Assembly: GCA_900549485.1 (NCBI GenBank)
Contig: UROG01000002.1
Coordinates: 54,083 to 118,082 of the forward strand
DNA length: 64,000 nt
Reading direction: 5' to 3'
Origin: an uncultured Eubacteriales bacterium
GTDB lineage: Bacteria; Bacillota; Clostridia; Oscillospirales; Oscillospiraceae
Positions within the stretch are counted from its first letter, which is position 1. Every line of letters begins with the position of its first letter. The position numbers and the translations under genes were made by a program. Below, piece by piece: positions 24,617 to 32,259 of this stretch. A model generated the notes under the pieces. It was not told where the DNA came from. It did not search any database and saw only the letters and a list, made by a program, of their open reading frames with translations.

Positions 24617-24742
24617 TTATGCGTTAATCTTGCTGTCGCGGACGATTTCAGCAGCAGCCTCGGGGCTGTTCGCTGTTGCCTCAATCAGCTTTGCTATGTT
24701 CTCAAGATACTGATTGAGTTCTGCGGTAGTCATCTCATCCAT
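24617..24742 (-). CDS. 41-residue protein, first gene of accessory operon
   Basis: ATG 24742 preceded by AAGGGAAGTGAGG; a longer frame to 24868 would cover the promoter and is rejected. The product 'MTTAELNQYLENIAKLIEAT' onwards is a helical, acidic peptide ending RDSKINA. It is the first frame downstream of the TTGACA/TAATAT promoter at 24792-24820 and so is likely real. A possible hairpin AGTGAGC/GCTCACT lies in the 129-bp gap before the next gene and may attenuate transcription. Confidence 0.55.
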   Translation of the reverse strand: MDEMTTAELNQYLENIAKLIEATANSPEAAAEIVRDSKINA

Positions 24743-24791
24743 TTCCTCACTTCCCTTCGTAAGAGATTTGCATCTCTGCCTTACGTGTATT

Positions 24792-24820
24792 ATATTACAC
24801 CAATTCGTGTCATTTGTCAA
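24792..24820 (-). promoter_or_regulatory. Sigma-A promoter with XRE operator, accessory operon
   Basis: On the minus strand: -35 TTGACA (24820-24815), exact 17-bp spacer, -10 TAATAT (24797-24792). The spacer contains the inverted repeat ACAC-N6-GTGT (24797-24810 on the + strand), which also occurs in the divergent promoter. The operator position predicts direct blockage of RNA polymerase by a repressor dimer. Confidence 0.8.
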
Positions 24821-24861
24821 TAGATATTTTACACTTTTGCGTGGATATTGCAAAATTTTCT

Positions 24862-24890
24862 TTGACAAATAACACTAATACGTGTATATT
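24862..24890 (+). promoter_or_regulatory. Sigma-A promoter with XRE operator, repressor gene
   Basis: -35 TTGACA (24862-24867), 17-bp spacer, -10 TATATT (24885-24890). The spacer holds ACACTAATACGTGT (24872-24885), the second copy of the ACAC-N6-GTGT operator. Both promoters share TTGACAAATRACAC, so the regulator probably represses its own gene and the minus-strand operon together. Confidence 0.82.
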
Positions 24891-24909
24891 GGTGACAGGA
24901 GGCGATTGC

Positions 24910-25125
24910 ATGGATATTTCAGTGGCCGAAAAGATAAGGCTTATTATGAAACGGCAAAACATGACTATGGGAGAGCTGGCCGAAGCGTCTGGGCAGACCC
25001 GTCAGAATCTTTCAAATAAAATGACACGCGGGAATTTCACAGAAAGAGACATCGAGTCTCTGGCTCGAGCGCTTGGGTGCCAAGCAAAAATCAGTTTTGT
25101 TCTGCCTGACGGCACAGAGATATAA
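24910..25125 (+). CDS. XRE-family repressor
   Basis: 71 residues from ATG 24910 with an ideal ACAGGAGGCG site; the upstream frame covers the promoter. Helix-turn-helix: 'EKIRLIMKRQNMTMGELAEA', recognition helix 'QTRQNLSNKMTRGNF', then 'RDIESLARALGCQAKISFVL', a compact Cro/C1-type domain with a short dimerising strand. The paired ACAC-N6-GTGT sites in the divergent promoters are its likely targets. Convergent with the second XRE gene across a bidirectional terminator. Confidence 0.85.
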   Translation: MDISVAEKIRLIMKRQNMTMGELAEASGQTRQNLSNKMTRGNFTERDIESLARALGCQAKISFVLPDGTEI

Positions 25126-25133
25126 ATAAGGCA

Positions 25134-25165
25134 AAGGACGCAGAGCGGTTATGCCCTGCGTCCTT
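25134..25165 (+). terminator. Bidirectional terminator between convergent XRE genes
   Basis: 10-bp perfect stem AAGGACGCAG (25134-25143) / CTGCGTCCTT (25156-25165) with a 12-nt loop, followed by GTTT on the + strand. It lies in the 43-bp gap between two convergent stop codons. Confidence 0.75.
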
Positions 25166-25168
25166 GTT

Positions 25169-25420
25169 TCAACTATGTACCTTTGCACCAGTGCGCGTGT
25201 GCTCGACATTTGGAATTTCATCGGGAACACGGATGATAATATCCGTCAGCTCGCAACCAAGCGCCTCGCAGATGAGGTCGAGATGTTCCAAGCTCACACG
25301 GTCTGCGATGTCGTGGTACAACTCGTTGATTGTGGCCGGTCTTATCCCGGTCTTGCGTGATAGATCGGCCTGCGTCCAGCGAAGCTCGCCCAGCTTCTTG
25401 GACAGGAGTATCTTAATCAT
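25169..25420 (-). CDS. XRE-family (Cro-like) regulator
   Basis: 83 residues, ATG 25420 with GAAAGGAG upstream. HTH: 'LGELRWTQADLSRKTGI', 'RPATINELYHDIADRVSLEH' and 'LDLICEALGCELTDII', the typical small 'helix-turn-helix transcriptional regulator' of Firmicute elements. The tail 'RVPDEIPNVEHTRTGAKVHS' is unstructured. Direct targets unknown; no operator-like repeat is evident upstream. It may be a relic of an element other than the phage. Confidence 0.82.
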   Translation of the reverse strand: MIKILLSKKLGELRWTQADLSRKTGIRPATINELYHDIADRVSLEHLDLICEALGCELTDIIIRVPDEIPNVEHTRTGAKVHS

Positions 25421-25539
25421 TTGCCCTCGCTCCTTTCGTAATAATCTATCAGCAATTCTAAGATTTTTCTCGGATTCGGAAGATTATTACGATATGCGTA
25501 GGGGAAATTTGAAGAATCAAATACGACTTGCGCGTACAT
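25417..25539 (-). CDS. Possible 40-residue leader ORF upstream of XRE gene
   Basis: ATG 25539 to TGA 25417, overlapping the XRE start by ATGA. The product ends 'NPRKILELLIDYYERSEGK', a plausible helix. No ribosome binding site is visible because the U-run of a terminator lies directly upstream, so it may only be read from a longer frame or not at all. The frame stays open back to 25722 across the tRNA gene, which supports chance rather than coding for the upstream part. Confidence 0.3.
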   Translation of the reverse strand: MYAQVVFDSSNFPYAYRNNLPNPRKILELLIDYYERSEGK

Positions 25540-25576
25540 AAAGAAAAATCGCAGCCAAATTACTTGGCTGCGATTT
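25537..25576 (-). terminator. Strong intrinsic terminator between tRNA-Ala and XRE gene
   Basis: 13-bp perfect stem AAATCGCAGCCAA (25546-25558) / TTGGCTGCGATTT (25564-25576), loop ATTAC. On the minus strand the stem runs into TTTTTCTTTA (25548-25539), so it ends transcripts coming from tRNA-Ala, about 100 nt after the tRNA 3' end. Confidence 0.85.
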
Positions 25577-25673
25577 GTGTTATCTCCCACTCGGAAGTGG
25601 GGAGAAGAGTACGAAGCTCGACGCAGTAAGATAAACACTGACTTCGCCGTATTGTGTTCGTACAGTTCTACAT

Positions 25674-25749
<76 letters not shown>

Positions 25750-25760
25750 ATAGCAGAGTT

Positions 25761-25789
25761 ATAATAACAGGTATCTTGAATTTTGTCAA
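25761..25789 (-). promoter_or_regulatory. Promoter of tRNA-Ala
   Basis: Minus strand -35 TTGACA (25789-25784), 17-bp spacer, -10 TATTAT (25766-25761), 12 bp before the tRNA 5' end. Strong consensus match, as expected for a stable-RNA gene. Confidence 0.82.
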
Positions 25790-25912
25790 TACCCGATTTT
25801 CCGTTTTTTCTTTGAGGAGGCGGGAGGAGAAAATGTGCGGAATTATACGGGAAAGTTTTTGGTTGAAATGGGCATGGTTTGGCAGTATAATACCATCAGT
25901 TGACAAGGATAC

Positions 25913-26028
25913 GCACGGTTTTGACGGGCAGAAAAACGTCCATGCCGCTTCAAAGACCTTGCCAATACATCAAGTATTGCCTACGGACTTTTCATTGCCT
26001 GAACGCATTTCTGCTCCGTCAAAACCGT
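25913..26028 (+). repeat. Long imperfect inverted-repeat element, no gene
   Basis: The intergenic stretch 25750-26295 has no supportable coding gene. Within it, 25913-25932 pairs with 26008-26028 in a 20-bp stem interrupted by one bulged T (outer 13 bp ACGGTTTTGACGG / CCGTCAAAACCGT, inner GCAGAAA / TTTCTGC). The 75-nt interior holds a small hairpin CAATAC/GTATTG at 25961-25977. A separate hairpin GACGGGC-TGAC-GCCCGTC is at 26080-26097. It could be a MITE-like repeat or a structured RNA; no target duplication is clear. Confidence 0.55.
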
Positions 26029-26295
26029 CTGCACCTGACAGTGACGGATTTTTGTGCGATTTTTGGTTTTTGAGACGCAGACGGGCTGACGCCCGTCAAG
26101 GCGAAAAGGACAAAAAGCGCCGGAAAGGCACGCTGTCAGGCGTGCGTGCTCTTGTCAATTGATGGTATATAAAAATTAAAACAGTAGCCTGCGGCATAGC
26201 GGACACGAGTGCGCAGGAAACAGGCAGTGCGCTTATATCTCCCTGTTTTCCGCCCGCGCCGCAAAAAAATACGGACACTGATAAGGAGCGTGGAA

Positions 26296-27282
26296 ATGCC
26301 CGACAACGAATGTATGGTTTCCGTCCTCTGTACGGCATATAATCATGAACAGTACCTGCGTGAATGTCTCGACGGCTTTATATCGCAGAAAACGGATTTC
26401 CCGTTTGAGGTTCTGGTGAACGACGACTGCTCCGCAGACGCCACCGCCGCTGTCATCAGGGAATATGCCTCGAAATATCCGGAGATCATCCGCCCCTTTT
26501 ACCAGAAGGAAAATCTTTTTTCCCGCCTCGGTATGCCTGGGCTTTTCGAAAAGGTCTTTTACCCTAACGCGAGGGGCAGATACATTGCGCTCTGCGAGGG
26601 CGACGACAAGTGGTGCGACCGCGAAAAGCTTCAGCGCCAGGTGGATTTTCTTGAGGCGCATCCCGATTATTCCGCCTGCGTCCACAACACCGCGCTTCAT
26701 TTCTGCGCAGATTCCGCCGCCGACAGGCCGCTGATCGCGGAAAAGGGCGATCGGGATGTGGATTTTGAAACGGTCGTCACGGGCATGTCAAACGCGTTCC
26801 ATACAAGCTCCATCCTTGCGCGGCGCGAATATATCATCTCCCCGCCGGACTTTCATTATGTTGCCGGCTCCTACGGCTTTACCGACTATGCCATCGGGCT
26901 TTGGCTTACGATGAACGGTAAGGTGCGTTTTCTTGACAGGGAGATGTCCGTTTACCGTATAAGCAGCAATCCGGAGGCATGGAGCAGCAATCTCGGCAGA
27001 AGCTACGGCAAGCTCAAGGAGTTTGTCACGGGTGAGATCGCCATGATAGAAACGCTGCTGCCGCGTCTCAAGGGTGAAAAGCTGCGCGCCGCAGAGCGTG
27101 AGCTTACACTGCGCCGGTATGAGCTTTACGATATCACCGGTCAGGTGGAGAAGCTTTATGAAAAGCCATACCTCGACATTCTGAAGGCAAAGCCGTTTTC
27201 GTACCGGCTGAAGACGGGAATCAAGAAAACCTTCCCCGCGTTTCACGCATATTACCGCAGAAAACAGGGCTACGGAGAATAA
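26296..27282 (+). CDS. Glycosyltransferase family 2
   Basis: 328 residues from ATG 26296 with AAGGAGCG; the upstream in-frame GTG/ATG region is basic and unlike the family. GT-A fold motifs: 'MVSVLCTAYNHEQYLRECLDG' (split) at the start, 'VLVNDDCSADAT' (nucleotide-binding Asp), 'GRYIALCEGDDKWCD' (the DxD-like metal site), and 'KLQRQVDFLEAHPDYS'. It transfers a sugar from a nucleotide donor during surface polysaccharide or glycolipid synthesis. First gene of a four-gene + strand cassette with a flippase, an ATP-grasp/HAD protein and a sugar aminotransferase. The acceptor cannot be told. Confidence 0.9.
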   Translation: MPDNECMVSVLCTAYNHEQYLRECLDGFISQKTDFPFEVLVNDDCSADATAAVIREYASKYPEIIRPFYQKENLFSRLGMPGLFEKVFYPNARGRYIALCEGDDKWCDREKLQRQVDFLEAHPDYSACVHNTALHFCADSAADRPLIAEKGDRDVDFETVVTGMSNAFHTSSILARREYIISPPDFHYVAGSYGFTDYAIGLWLTMNGKVRFLDREMSVYRISSNPEAWSSNLGRSYGKLKEFVTGEIAMIETLLPRLKGEKLRAAERELTLRRYELYDITGQVEKLYEKPYLDILKAKPFSYRLKTGIKKTFPAFHAYYRRKQGYGE

Positions 27283-27288
27283 GTTTTA

Positions 27289-28731
27289 ATGGACAACGGA
27301 CAAAAGGTCTTTTCAAATCTTATATGGCGCTTCCTTGAACGCTTCGGCTCGCAGCTGGTGTCGATGGCGGTGCAGATAATCCTTGCGCGTATGCTTGATC
27401 CGACGGTTTTCGGAACCGTTGCCAAGGTGACGCTCATCACCTCCATTCTGCTCGTTTTTGTGGACAGCGGCATGGCAAACTCGCTTATACAGAAGAAAGA
27501 TCCCGACGATCTTGACTTTTCATCGGTATTTTATTTCAACGTAGCGTTCTGCCTTGTCCTGTATGCGCTGCTGTTCGCTTTCGCCCCGCTCATAGCAAAG
27601 GGCTACAAGGACGCTCAGCTGACTGCGATCATCAGAGTGCTCGGCCTTACGGTCGTTGTGGCGGGCGTCAAGAACGTCCAGCAGGCATACGTTTCCAAAA
27701 CCCTGCAATTCAAGCGCTTTTTCTTCGCCACGCTCGGCGGGACGCTCCTGTCCGCGGCTGTCGGGATAACGATGGTGTACATGGGCTTCGGCGTATGGGC
27801 GCTCGTCGCGCAGCAGCTTTCCAACGTCACGGTGAACACCGCCATTCTGTGGCTCACGGTCGGCTGGAAGCCGAAACGGATGTTCTCCTTTGAACGGCTC
27901 AAGGGTCTTCTGAATTACGGCTGGAAGCTGCTTGCTTCCGGTCTGCTGGATACGGTCTACAACAAGCTGAGGGAAATAATCATCGCCGTAAAGTATACCG
28001 ACGCTGATCTTGCCTTTTATAACCGCGGCAATTACATCCCGAATATTCTTGTCGAAAATATAAACTCCTCGATAGACAGCGTGCTTCTGCCTGTGCTTTC
28101 CGACAAGCAGGACAGCACGGAGAGCGTGAGAGAAATGACGCGGCGCGCCATCAAGGTGAGCAGCTATGTGATGATGCCGCTGATGATGGGGCTTGCGGTC
28201 TGCGCAGAGCCGTTCGTCAGATTCCTGCTGACGGAAAAGTGGCTGCCGTGTGTGCCGTACCTGCGCATATTCTGCTTTTCCTATGCCTTCTACCCGCTCC
28301 ACACCGCAAACCTGAACGCGATCAAGGCCGTCGGGCGCAGCGATATGTTTTTGAAGCTTGAGATAATCAAGAAGGTTATCGGCGTGCTCGTGCTGCTGGC
28401 GACGATGAACTACGGCGTCTATGTCATGGCGCTGAGCCTGCTGTTCACAAGCGTGCTTGCGCAGATCATAAATTCATGGCCGAACAAGAAGCTCCTCGGC
28501 TACTCATACCCCGCACAGCTTTGGGATATGCTTCCGGCGATCGTATTAAGCTGCGTCATGGGCGCATGCGTCTATCCGGTGCAGCGGCTCAATATAGGCG
28601 ATCTGCCGGTGCTGCTCATTCAGGTGCTGCTCGGCGCGGGCGTGTATATCGGGATTTCCGCGCTTTTCAAGGTGGACACATTCTCCTACATTCTTTCCAC
28701 GGCGAAAAAGCTTCTGCACAGAAGCAAGTGA
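27289..28731 (+). CDS. Lipopolysaccharide/polysaccharide flippase (MOP superfamily, WzxC-like)
   Basis: 480 residues with about 12-14 hydrophobic segments. N-terminal 'NLIWRFLERFGSQLVSMAVQ' and 'ILARMLDPTVFGTVA' are typical of the WzxC/TuaB-like branch, then 'DDLDFSSVFYFNVAFCLVLY' (split) and 'LLNYGWKLLASGLLDTVYN'. It moves lipid-linked oligosaccharide across the membrane. Seven bp after the GT gene and 18 bp before the next gene, so clearly one transcription unit. Confidence 0.92.
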   Translation: MDNGQKVFSNLIWRFLERFGSQLVSMAVQIILARMLDPTVFGTVAKVTLITSILLVFVDSGMANSLIQKKDPDDLDFSSVFYFNVAFCLVLYALLFAFAPLIAKGYKDAQLTAIIRVLGLTVVVAGVKNVQQAYVSKTLQFKRFFFATLGGTLLSAAVGITMVYMGFGVWALVAQQLSNVTVNTAILWLTVGWKPKRMFSFERLKGLLNYGWKLLASGLLDTVYNKLREIIIAVKYTDADLAFYNRGNYIPNILVENINSSIDSVLLPVLSDKQDSTESVREMTRRAIKVSSYVMMPLMMGLAVCAEPFVRFLLTEKWLPCVPYLRIFCFSYAFYPLHTANLNAIKAVGRSDMFLKLEIIKKVIGVLVLLATMNYGVYVMALSLLFTSVLAQIINSWPNKKLLGYSYPAQLWDMLPAIVLSCVMGACVYPVQRLNIGDLPVLLIQVLLGAGVYIGISALFKVDTFSYILSTAKKLLHRSK

Positions 28732-28749
28732 TTTTCAGAGGAAAAGCAT

Positions 28750-30036
28750 ATGGCTGACGTAAAAAACATTCTTGTCCTCCCTGCGGGGACGGAAATTGCG
28801 CTTGAAATAAACAACGCGCTGAAATACAGCAAGTTTGTGAAGCTTTTCGGCGGCACAAGCAGACCCTGTCATGCAGAGTTCGTATATGAGACCTGCGTTG
28901 AGGATATACCCTACCCGGACAGCGCGGACTTTGCGGCAAAGGTCAACGAAGCGGTGGATAAGTACCGTATAGATTATATCTATCCCGCGCACGACAGCGT
29001 TCTCTTAAAGCTTACCGAGATACAGCAGGAGCTTCATGCCGCCGTCGTGACCTCCGCGCTTGAGACCGTTGAGATCACCCGCTCGAAGAACAGGACCTAT
29101 GCCTTTCTTGCAGGTGCGTACTATCTTCCGAAAACCTATGCGTGTGCGGAAGATGTTGAAAGCTTCCCGGTGTTCATAAAGCCCGCCGTAGGGCAGGGCG
29201 CTGAGGGGGCGCGGCGCATTGACAGCCGCGCACAGCTTGACGAGGCGCTTTCGGACGGCGTTGAATACGCGATATGCGAATATCTGCCGGGCGGGGAGTT
29301 TACGGTGGACTGCTTCACCGACCGTCACGGAAGACTGCGCATAGCAAGCCCGCGTACACGCGCCCGTATCCGCGCCGGAATATCCGTGCGCTCCGAAAAG
29401 CTTCCCTGCACGGATGCGATAGAAAAGATCGCGCTGGATATAAACAGCCGCTTTTCCTTCAACGGCGCATGGTTTTTCCAGCTCAAGGAGAACGCGCAGG
29501 GCGAATACAGGCTCATGGAGATCGCGCCGCGCATTGCCGGCACTATGTGTCTCACAAGGAACTTAGGCGTAAATATGCCGATGCTGACGCTTTTCAATAT
29601 GTGGGGCATGGATGTGGACATAATAAACAACGGCAATGCTCTGCTCCTTGACAGGGCGTTCATCTCAAGATTCAAAACGGACATCGACTACGACAGCGTA
29701 TATGTCGATTTTGACGATACCATTGTCGTAAACGGCAGAGTCAACGGCTTTCTTATGATGTTTCTCTATCAGGCACGCGGCAAGGGCAAAAAGCTTTTTC
29801 TCCTGACAAAGCACGCGGACGACATCGGACGGAGCATGGAAAAATATGCCGTATCACCCGCTCTTTTCGATGAGATAATACATATCCCGCCGGACGGGAG
29901 CAAGGCGGAATACGTCGGACCGCGTTCCGTTTTTATAGACGACTCATTCGCCGAGCGGCGGCTGGTTTCCGAAAAGTGCGGCGCGGCGGTTTTCGATCTT
30001 GACATGGTGGAGAGTCTTCTGGACTGGCGCGTTTAA
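28750..30036 (+). CDS. ATP-grasp ligase fused to HAD-like domain
   Basis: 428 residues. Residues 1-300 are a carbamoyl-phosphate-synthase-like ATP-grasp protein: pre-grasp Rossmann part ('VLPAGTEIALEINNAL'), 'FPVFIKPAVGQGAEGARRID' (ATP-binding Lys and Gly loop, split), 'ICEYLPGGEFTVDCF', and 'LMEIAPRIAGTMC' with the Mg-binding Glu and Arg/Asn-type end. Residues 315-428 are a HAD phosphatase-like domain: 'VYVDFDDTIVVNG' (DxDxT at 320-324), 'FLLTKHADD' (motif II), Lys in 'DGSKAEYV' and 'VFIDDSF' (motif IV). Such fusions occur in sugar or amino-acid decoration of capsules. Substrate unknown. Confidence 0.83.
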   Translation: MADVKNILVLPAGTEIALEINNALKYSKFVKLFGGTSRPCHAEFVYETCVEDIPYPDSADFAAKVNEAVDKYRIDYIYPAHDSVLLKLTEIQQELHAAVVTSALETVEITRSKNRTYAFLAGAYYLPKTYACAEDVESFPVFIKPAVGQGAEGARRIDSRAQLDEALSDGVEYAICEYLPGGEFTVDCFTDRHGRLRIASPRTRARIRAGISVRSEKLPCTDAIEKIALDINSRFSFNGAWFFQLKENAQGEYRLMEIAPRIAGTMCLTRNLGVNMPMLTLFNMWGMDVDIINNGNALLLDRAFISRFKTDIDYDSVYVDFDDTIVVNGRVNGFLMMFLYQARGKGKKLFLLTKHADDIGRSMEKYAVSPALFDEIIHIPPDGSKAEYVGPRSVFIDDSFAERRLVSEKCGAAVFDLDMVESLLDWRV

Positions 30037-30078
30037 AATAATGCGTAAGGATTTTTCGGAGCTGTTTGGAGGATTTAT

Positions 30079-31191
30079 ATGGAAAACAAGAAAAGCGGGA
30101 TAATAAACGTAACGCGTTCCTCAATGCCTGACTTTGAGGAATACTGCGATGAGATACGCGATATATGGGATACGCATTGGCTGACGAACATGGGTGAAAA
30201 GCATCAGCGTCTCCAGCGGCAGCTGGAGGAATATCTGGGCGTCAGGCATGTCACGCTCCTCACAAACGGGCATCTTGCGCTTGAAAACGTGCTTGAGGGG
30301 CTGGGGCTGCACGGCGAAATAATCACGACGCCGTATACCTTTGCTTCCACCACCCACGCGATAGTCCGCACAGGCAATACGCCTGTCTTCTGCGACATCA
30401 ACGACGTTGATTACACCATTGATGTGAGCAAAATAGAGAGCCTTATCACGGACAAAACCGTCGCAGTCATGCCGGTGCACGTATACGGCAATCTCTGCAA
30501 TACGGAAGCGATAGAAAAAATCGCAAAAAAGTATTCGCTGCGGGTCATATATGACGCCGCCCACGCGTTCGGCGTGACGAAAAACGGCGTAAGCGCCGCC
30601 TGCTTCGGGGATGTGTCCATGTTCTCGTTCCATGCGACAAAGGTCTTCAACACCATTGAAGGCGGGGCGCTTTGCTATAACGACGATTCTCTTGAGCAGA
30701 TATTCTGCGACCTCAAAAACTTCGGCATCCACGGACCGGAGTCCGTCCCATATGTCGGCGGCAACGCGAAAATGAACGAGTTCTGCGCGGCGATGGGCTT
30801 ATGCAACCTGCGCCACCTCGACAGGGAGATAGAAAAGCGCAGAGCCGTGAGTGAGCATTATAACGCCCGCCTGTCCGGCATAAATGGCATAAAGCTCAAC
30901 ACGCCGCAGAGCGGCGTGAAGTCGAACTACGGCTATTATCCGGTCGTGTTTGACGGGTACAAATACACAAGGGACGAGATATTCGACAGGCTTGGTAAAG
31001 AGGGCGTCGTTGCACGGAAATATTTTTATCCGCTGACCAACTCCTTTGAGTGCTACCGCGGCAAGCCGGGCTTTGACCCCGACGCCACCCCCGCTGCAAA
31101 ACATACGGCGGAGCACGTGCTGACGCTGCCGCTGTACGCCGGTCTTTCCTCTGACAACGTTGACCGTATATGCGATATAATTCTTAACTGA
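30079..31191 (+). CDS. DegT/DnrJ/EryC1/StrS sugar aminotransferase
   Basis: 370 residues, normal for the PLP-dependent nucleotide-sugar aminotransferase family. Motifs: 'VTLLTNGHLALENVLEGL' (cofactor phosphate), 'TTPYTFASTTHAIVRTG', 'YDAAHAFG' (Asp contacting the pyridine N) and 'FSFHATKVFNTIEGG' with catalytic Lys188. It aminates a keto-sugar, giving an amino-deoxy sugar for the glycan built by the neighbouring genes. GGAGG precedes ATG 30079. It is followed by a bidirectional terminator. Confidence 0.93.
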   Translation: MENKKSGIINVTRSSMPDFEEYCDEIRDIWDTHWLTNMGEKHQRLQRQLEEYLGVRHVTLLTNGHLALENVLEGLGLHGEIITTPYTFASTTHAIVRTGNTPVFCDINDVDYTIDVSKIESLITDKTVAVMPVHVYGNLCNTEAIEKIAKKYSLRVIYDAAHAFGVTKNGVSAACFGDVSMFSFHATKVFNTIEGGALCYNDDSLEQIFCDLKNFGIHGPESVPYVGGNAKMNEFCAAMGLCNLRHLDREIEKRRAVSEHYNARLSGINGIKLNTPQSGVKSNYGYYPVVFDGYKYTRDEIFDRLGKEGVVARKYFYPLTNSFECYRGKPGFDPDATPAAKHTAEHVLTLPLYAGLSSDNVDRICDIILN

Positions 31192-31204
31192 ATACCGCGA
31201 GCGC

Positions 31205-31249
31205 AAAAACGGCTCCGGCAGACGATTCGGATTCTGCCGTAGCCGTTTT
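31205..31249 (+). terminator. Bidirectional terminator
   Basis: Stem AAAACGGCT-CGGCAGA / TCTGCCG-AGCCGTTTT with one mismatch, between the convergent aminotransferase and E1 beta genes. A and T tracts on the two flanks make it functional in both directions. Confidence 0.8.
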
Positions 31250-31258
31250 ATATCACTG

Positions 31259-32245
31259 TCACATTATTTCCCTGACGGCGCGCACGATGCGTTCCGCATC
31301 CGGGAAGCACGCCTTTTCAAGCACTGCGCTGAAAGGTACGGGGCAATCCGCCGCCGCCACTCTCCTTACGGGCGCGGCAAGATATGAAAACGCCTCGCTT
31401 TCGCATACCTGCGACGCGATCTCCCCGCCGAAGCCGCCGGTTCTGACCGCCTCATGGACAATAACGAGCCTGTGCGTTTTCTTCACGGACTCAATAATCG
31501 TATTTATATCCAGCGGCACAAGCGTGCGCACATCGATGACCTCGCAGCTTACGCCATCCGCGGCAAGCCTTTCGGCGGCGTCCATGCACATACCTACCGT
31601 GCGTCCCCACGAAACAAGCGTAGCGTCGCTGCCCTCGCGCCTGACGGCGGCAGCGCCGAACGGGACGGTGTATTCCTCCTGCGGGACCTCACACTCGGTT
31701 TTATACAGCAGCTTGGATTCAAGGAAGATCACGGGGTTGTTGTCGCGGATAGCCGTCTTGAGCAGTCCCTTCGCGTCGTAAGCGTTGCCCGGAACCGCGA
31801 CCTTGAGGCCGGGAATGTGCGCGAACAGCGCTTCAAGCGTCTGGGAATGCTGCGCCGCGGCGCCGGTGCCTCCGCCCTGGGGTGTGCGCAGAACCATGGG
31901 AACGCTGCTTTTCCCGCCGAACATATAGTGTATCTTCGCCGCCTGATTGATCACCTGATCCATGCATACGCCGATGAAATCGGAGAACATAAGCTCAACT
32001 ATCGGGCGCTTGCCAAGCATGGCCGCGCCGACCGCCGCGCCCATGAACGCCGTTTCGGAAATGGGCGTTTCGCGCACGCGCTCCGCGCCGAACTGCTCGA
32101 TCATGCCGCGGCTCACGCCGAAGCAGCCGCCGTAAACGCCGATGTCCTCCCCCATGAGGAAAACGTTCTCGTCGCGGCGCATCTCCTCGCACATCGCCTC
32201 GCGTATCGCCTCGCTATAGGTTATTATTCTTTTTTCTTCCGCCAT
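31259..32245 (-). CDS. 2-oxoacid (acetoin/pyruvate-type) dehydrogenase E1, beta subunit
   Basis: 328 residues from ATG 32245 behind GAAGGAGGAG. Signature: 'ITYSEAIREAMCEEMRRDENV' (split), 'FLMGEDIGVYGG', 'ETPISETAFMGAAVGAAMLG', 'VELMFSDFIGVCMDQVINQA' and 'TLVSWGRTVGMCMDAAERL', all canonical for the transketolase-like E1 beta chain that binds the TPP pyrimidine. It pairs with the alpha subunit 15 bp upstream. Neither an E2 acyltransferase nor an E3 dehydrogenase is encoded in the window, so the pair either uses E2/E3 from elsewhere or acts as a stand-alone TPP enzyme. Confidence 0.92.
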   Translation of the reverse strand: MAEEKRIITYSEAIREAMCEEMRRDENVFLMGEDIGVYGGCFGVSRGMIEQFGAERVRETPISETAFMGAAVGAAMLGKRPIVELMFSDFIGVCMDQVINQAAKIHYMFGGKSSVPMVLRTPQGGGTGAAAQHSQTLEALFAHIPGLKVAVPGNAYDAKGLLKTAIRDNNPVIFLESKLLYKTECEVPQEEYTVPFGAAAVRREGSDATLVSWGRTVGMCMDAAERLAADGVSCEVIDVRTLVPLDINTIIESVKKTHRLVIVHEAVRTGGFGGEIASQVCESEAFSYLAAPVRRVAAADCPVPFSAVLEKACFPDAERIVRAVREIM

Positions 32246-32259
32246 TTCTCTCTCCTCCT

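Noticed and set aside
23260..25420. Toxin-antitoxin or known defence system
   Set aside because: No HEPN, nuclease, Fic, PIN or kinase motif in the four small proteins; the XRE proteins alone do not justify the call.
25776..26162. 128-residue + strand reading frame after tRNA-Ala
   Set aside because: No ribosome binding site, low-complexity basic end and it covers both arms of the long inverted repeat; more likely non-coding.
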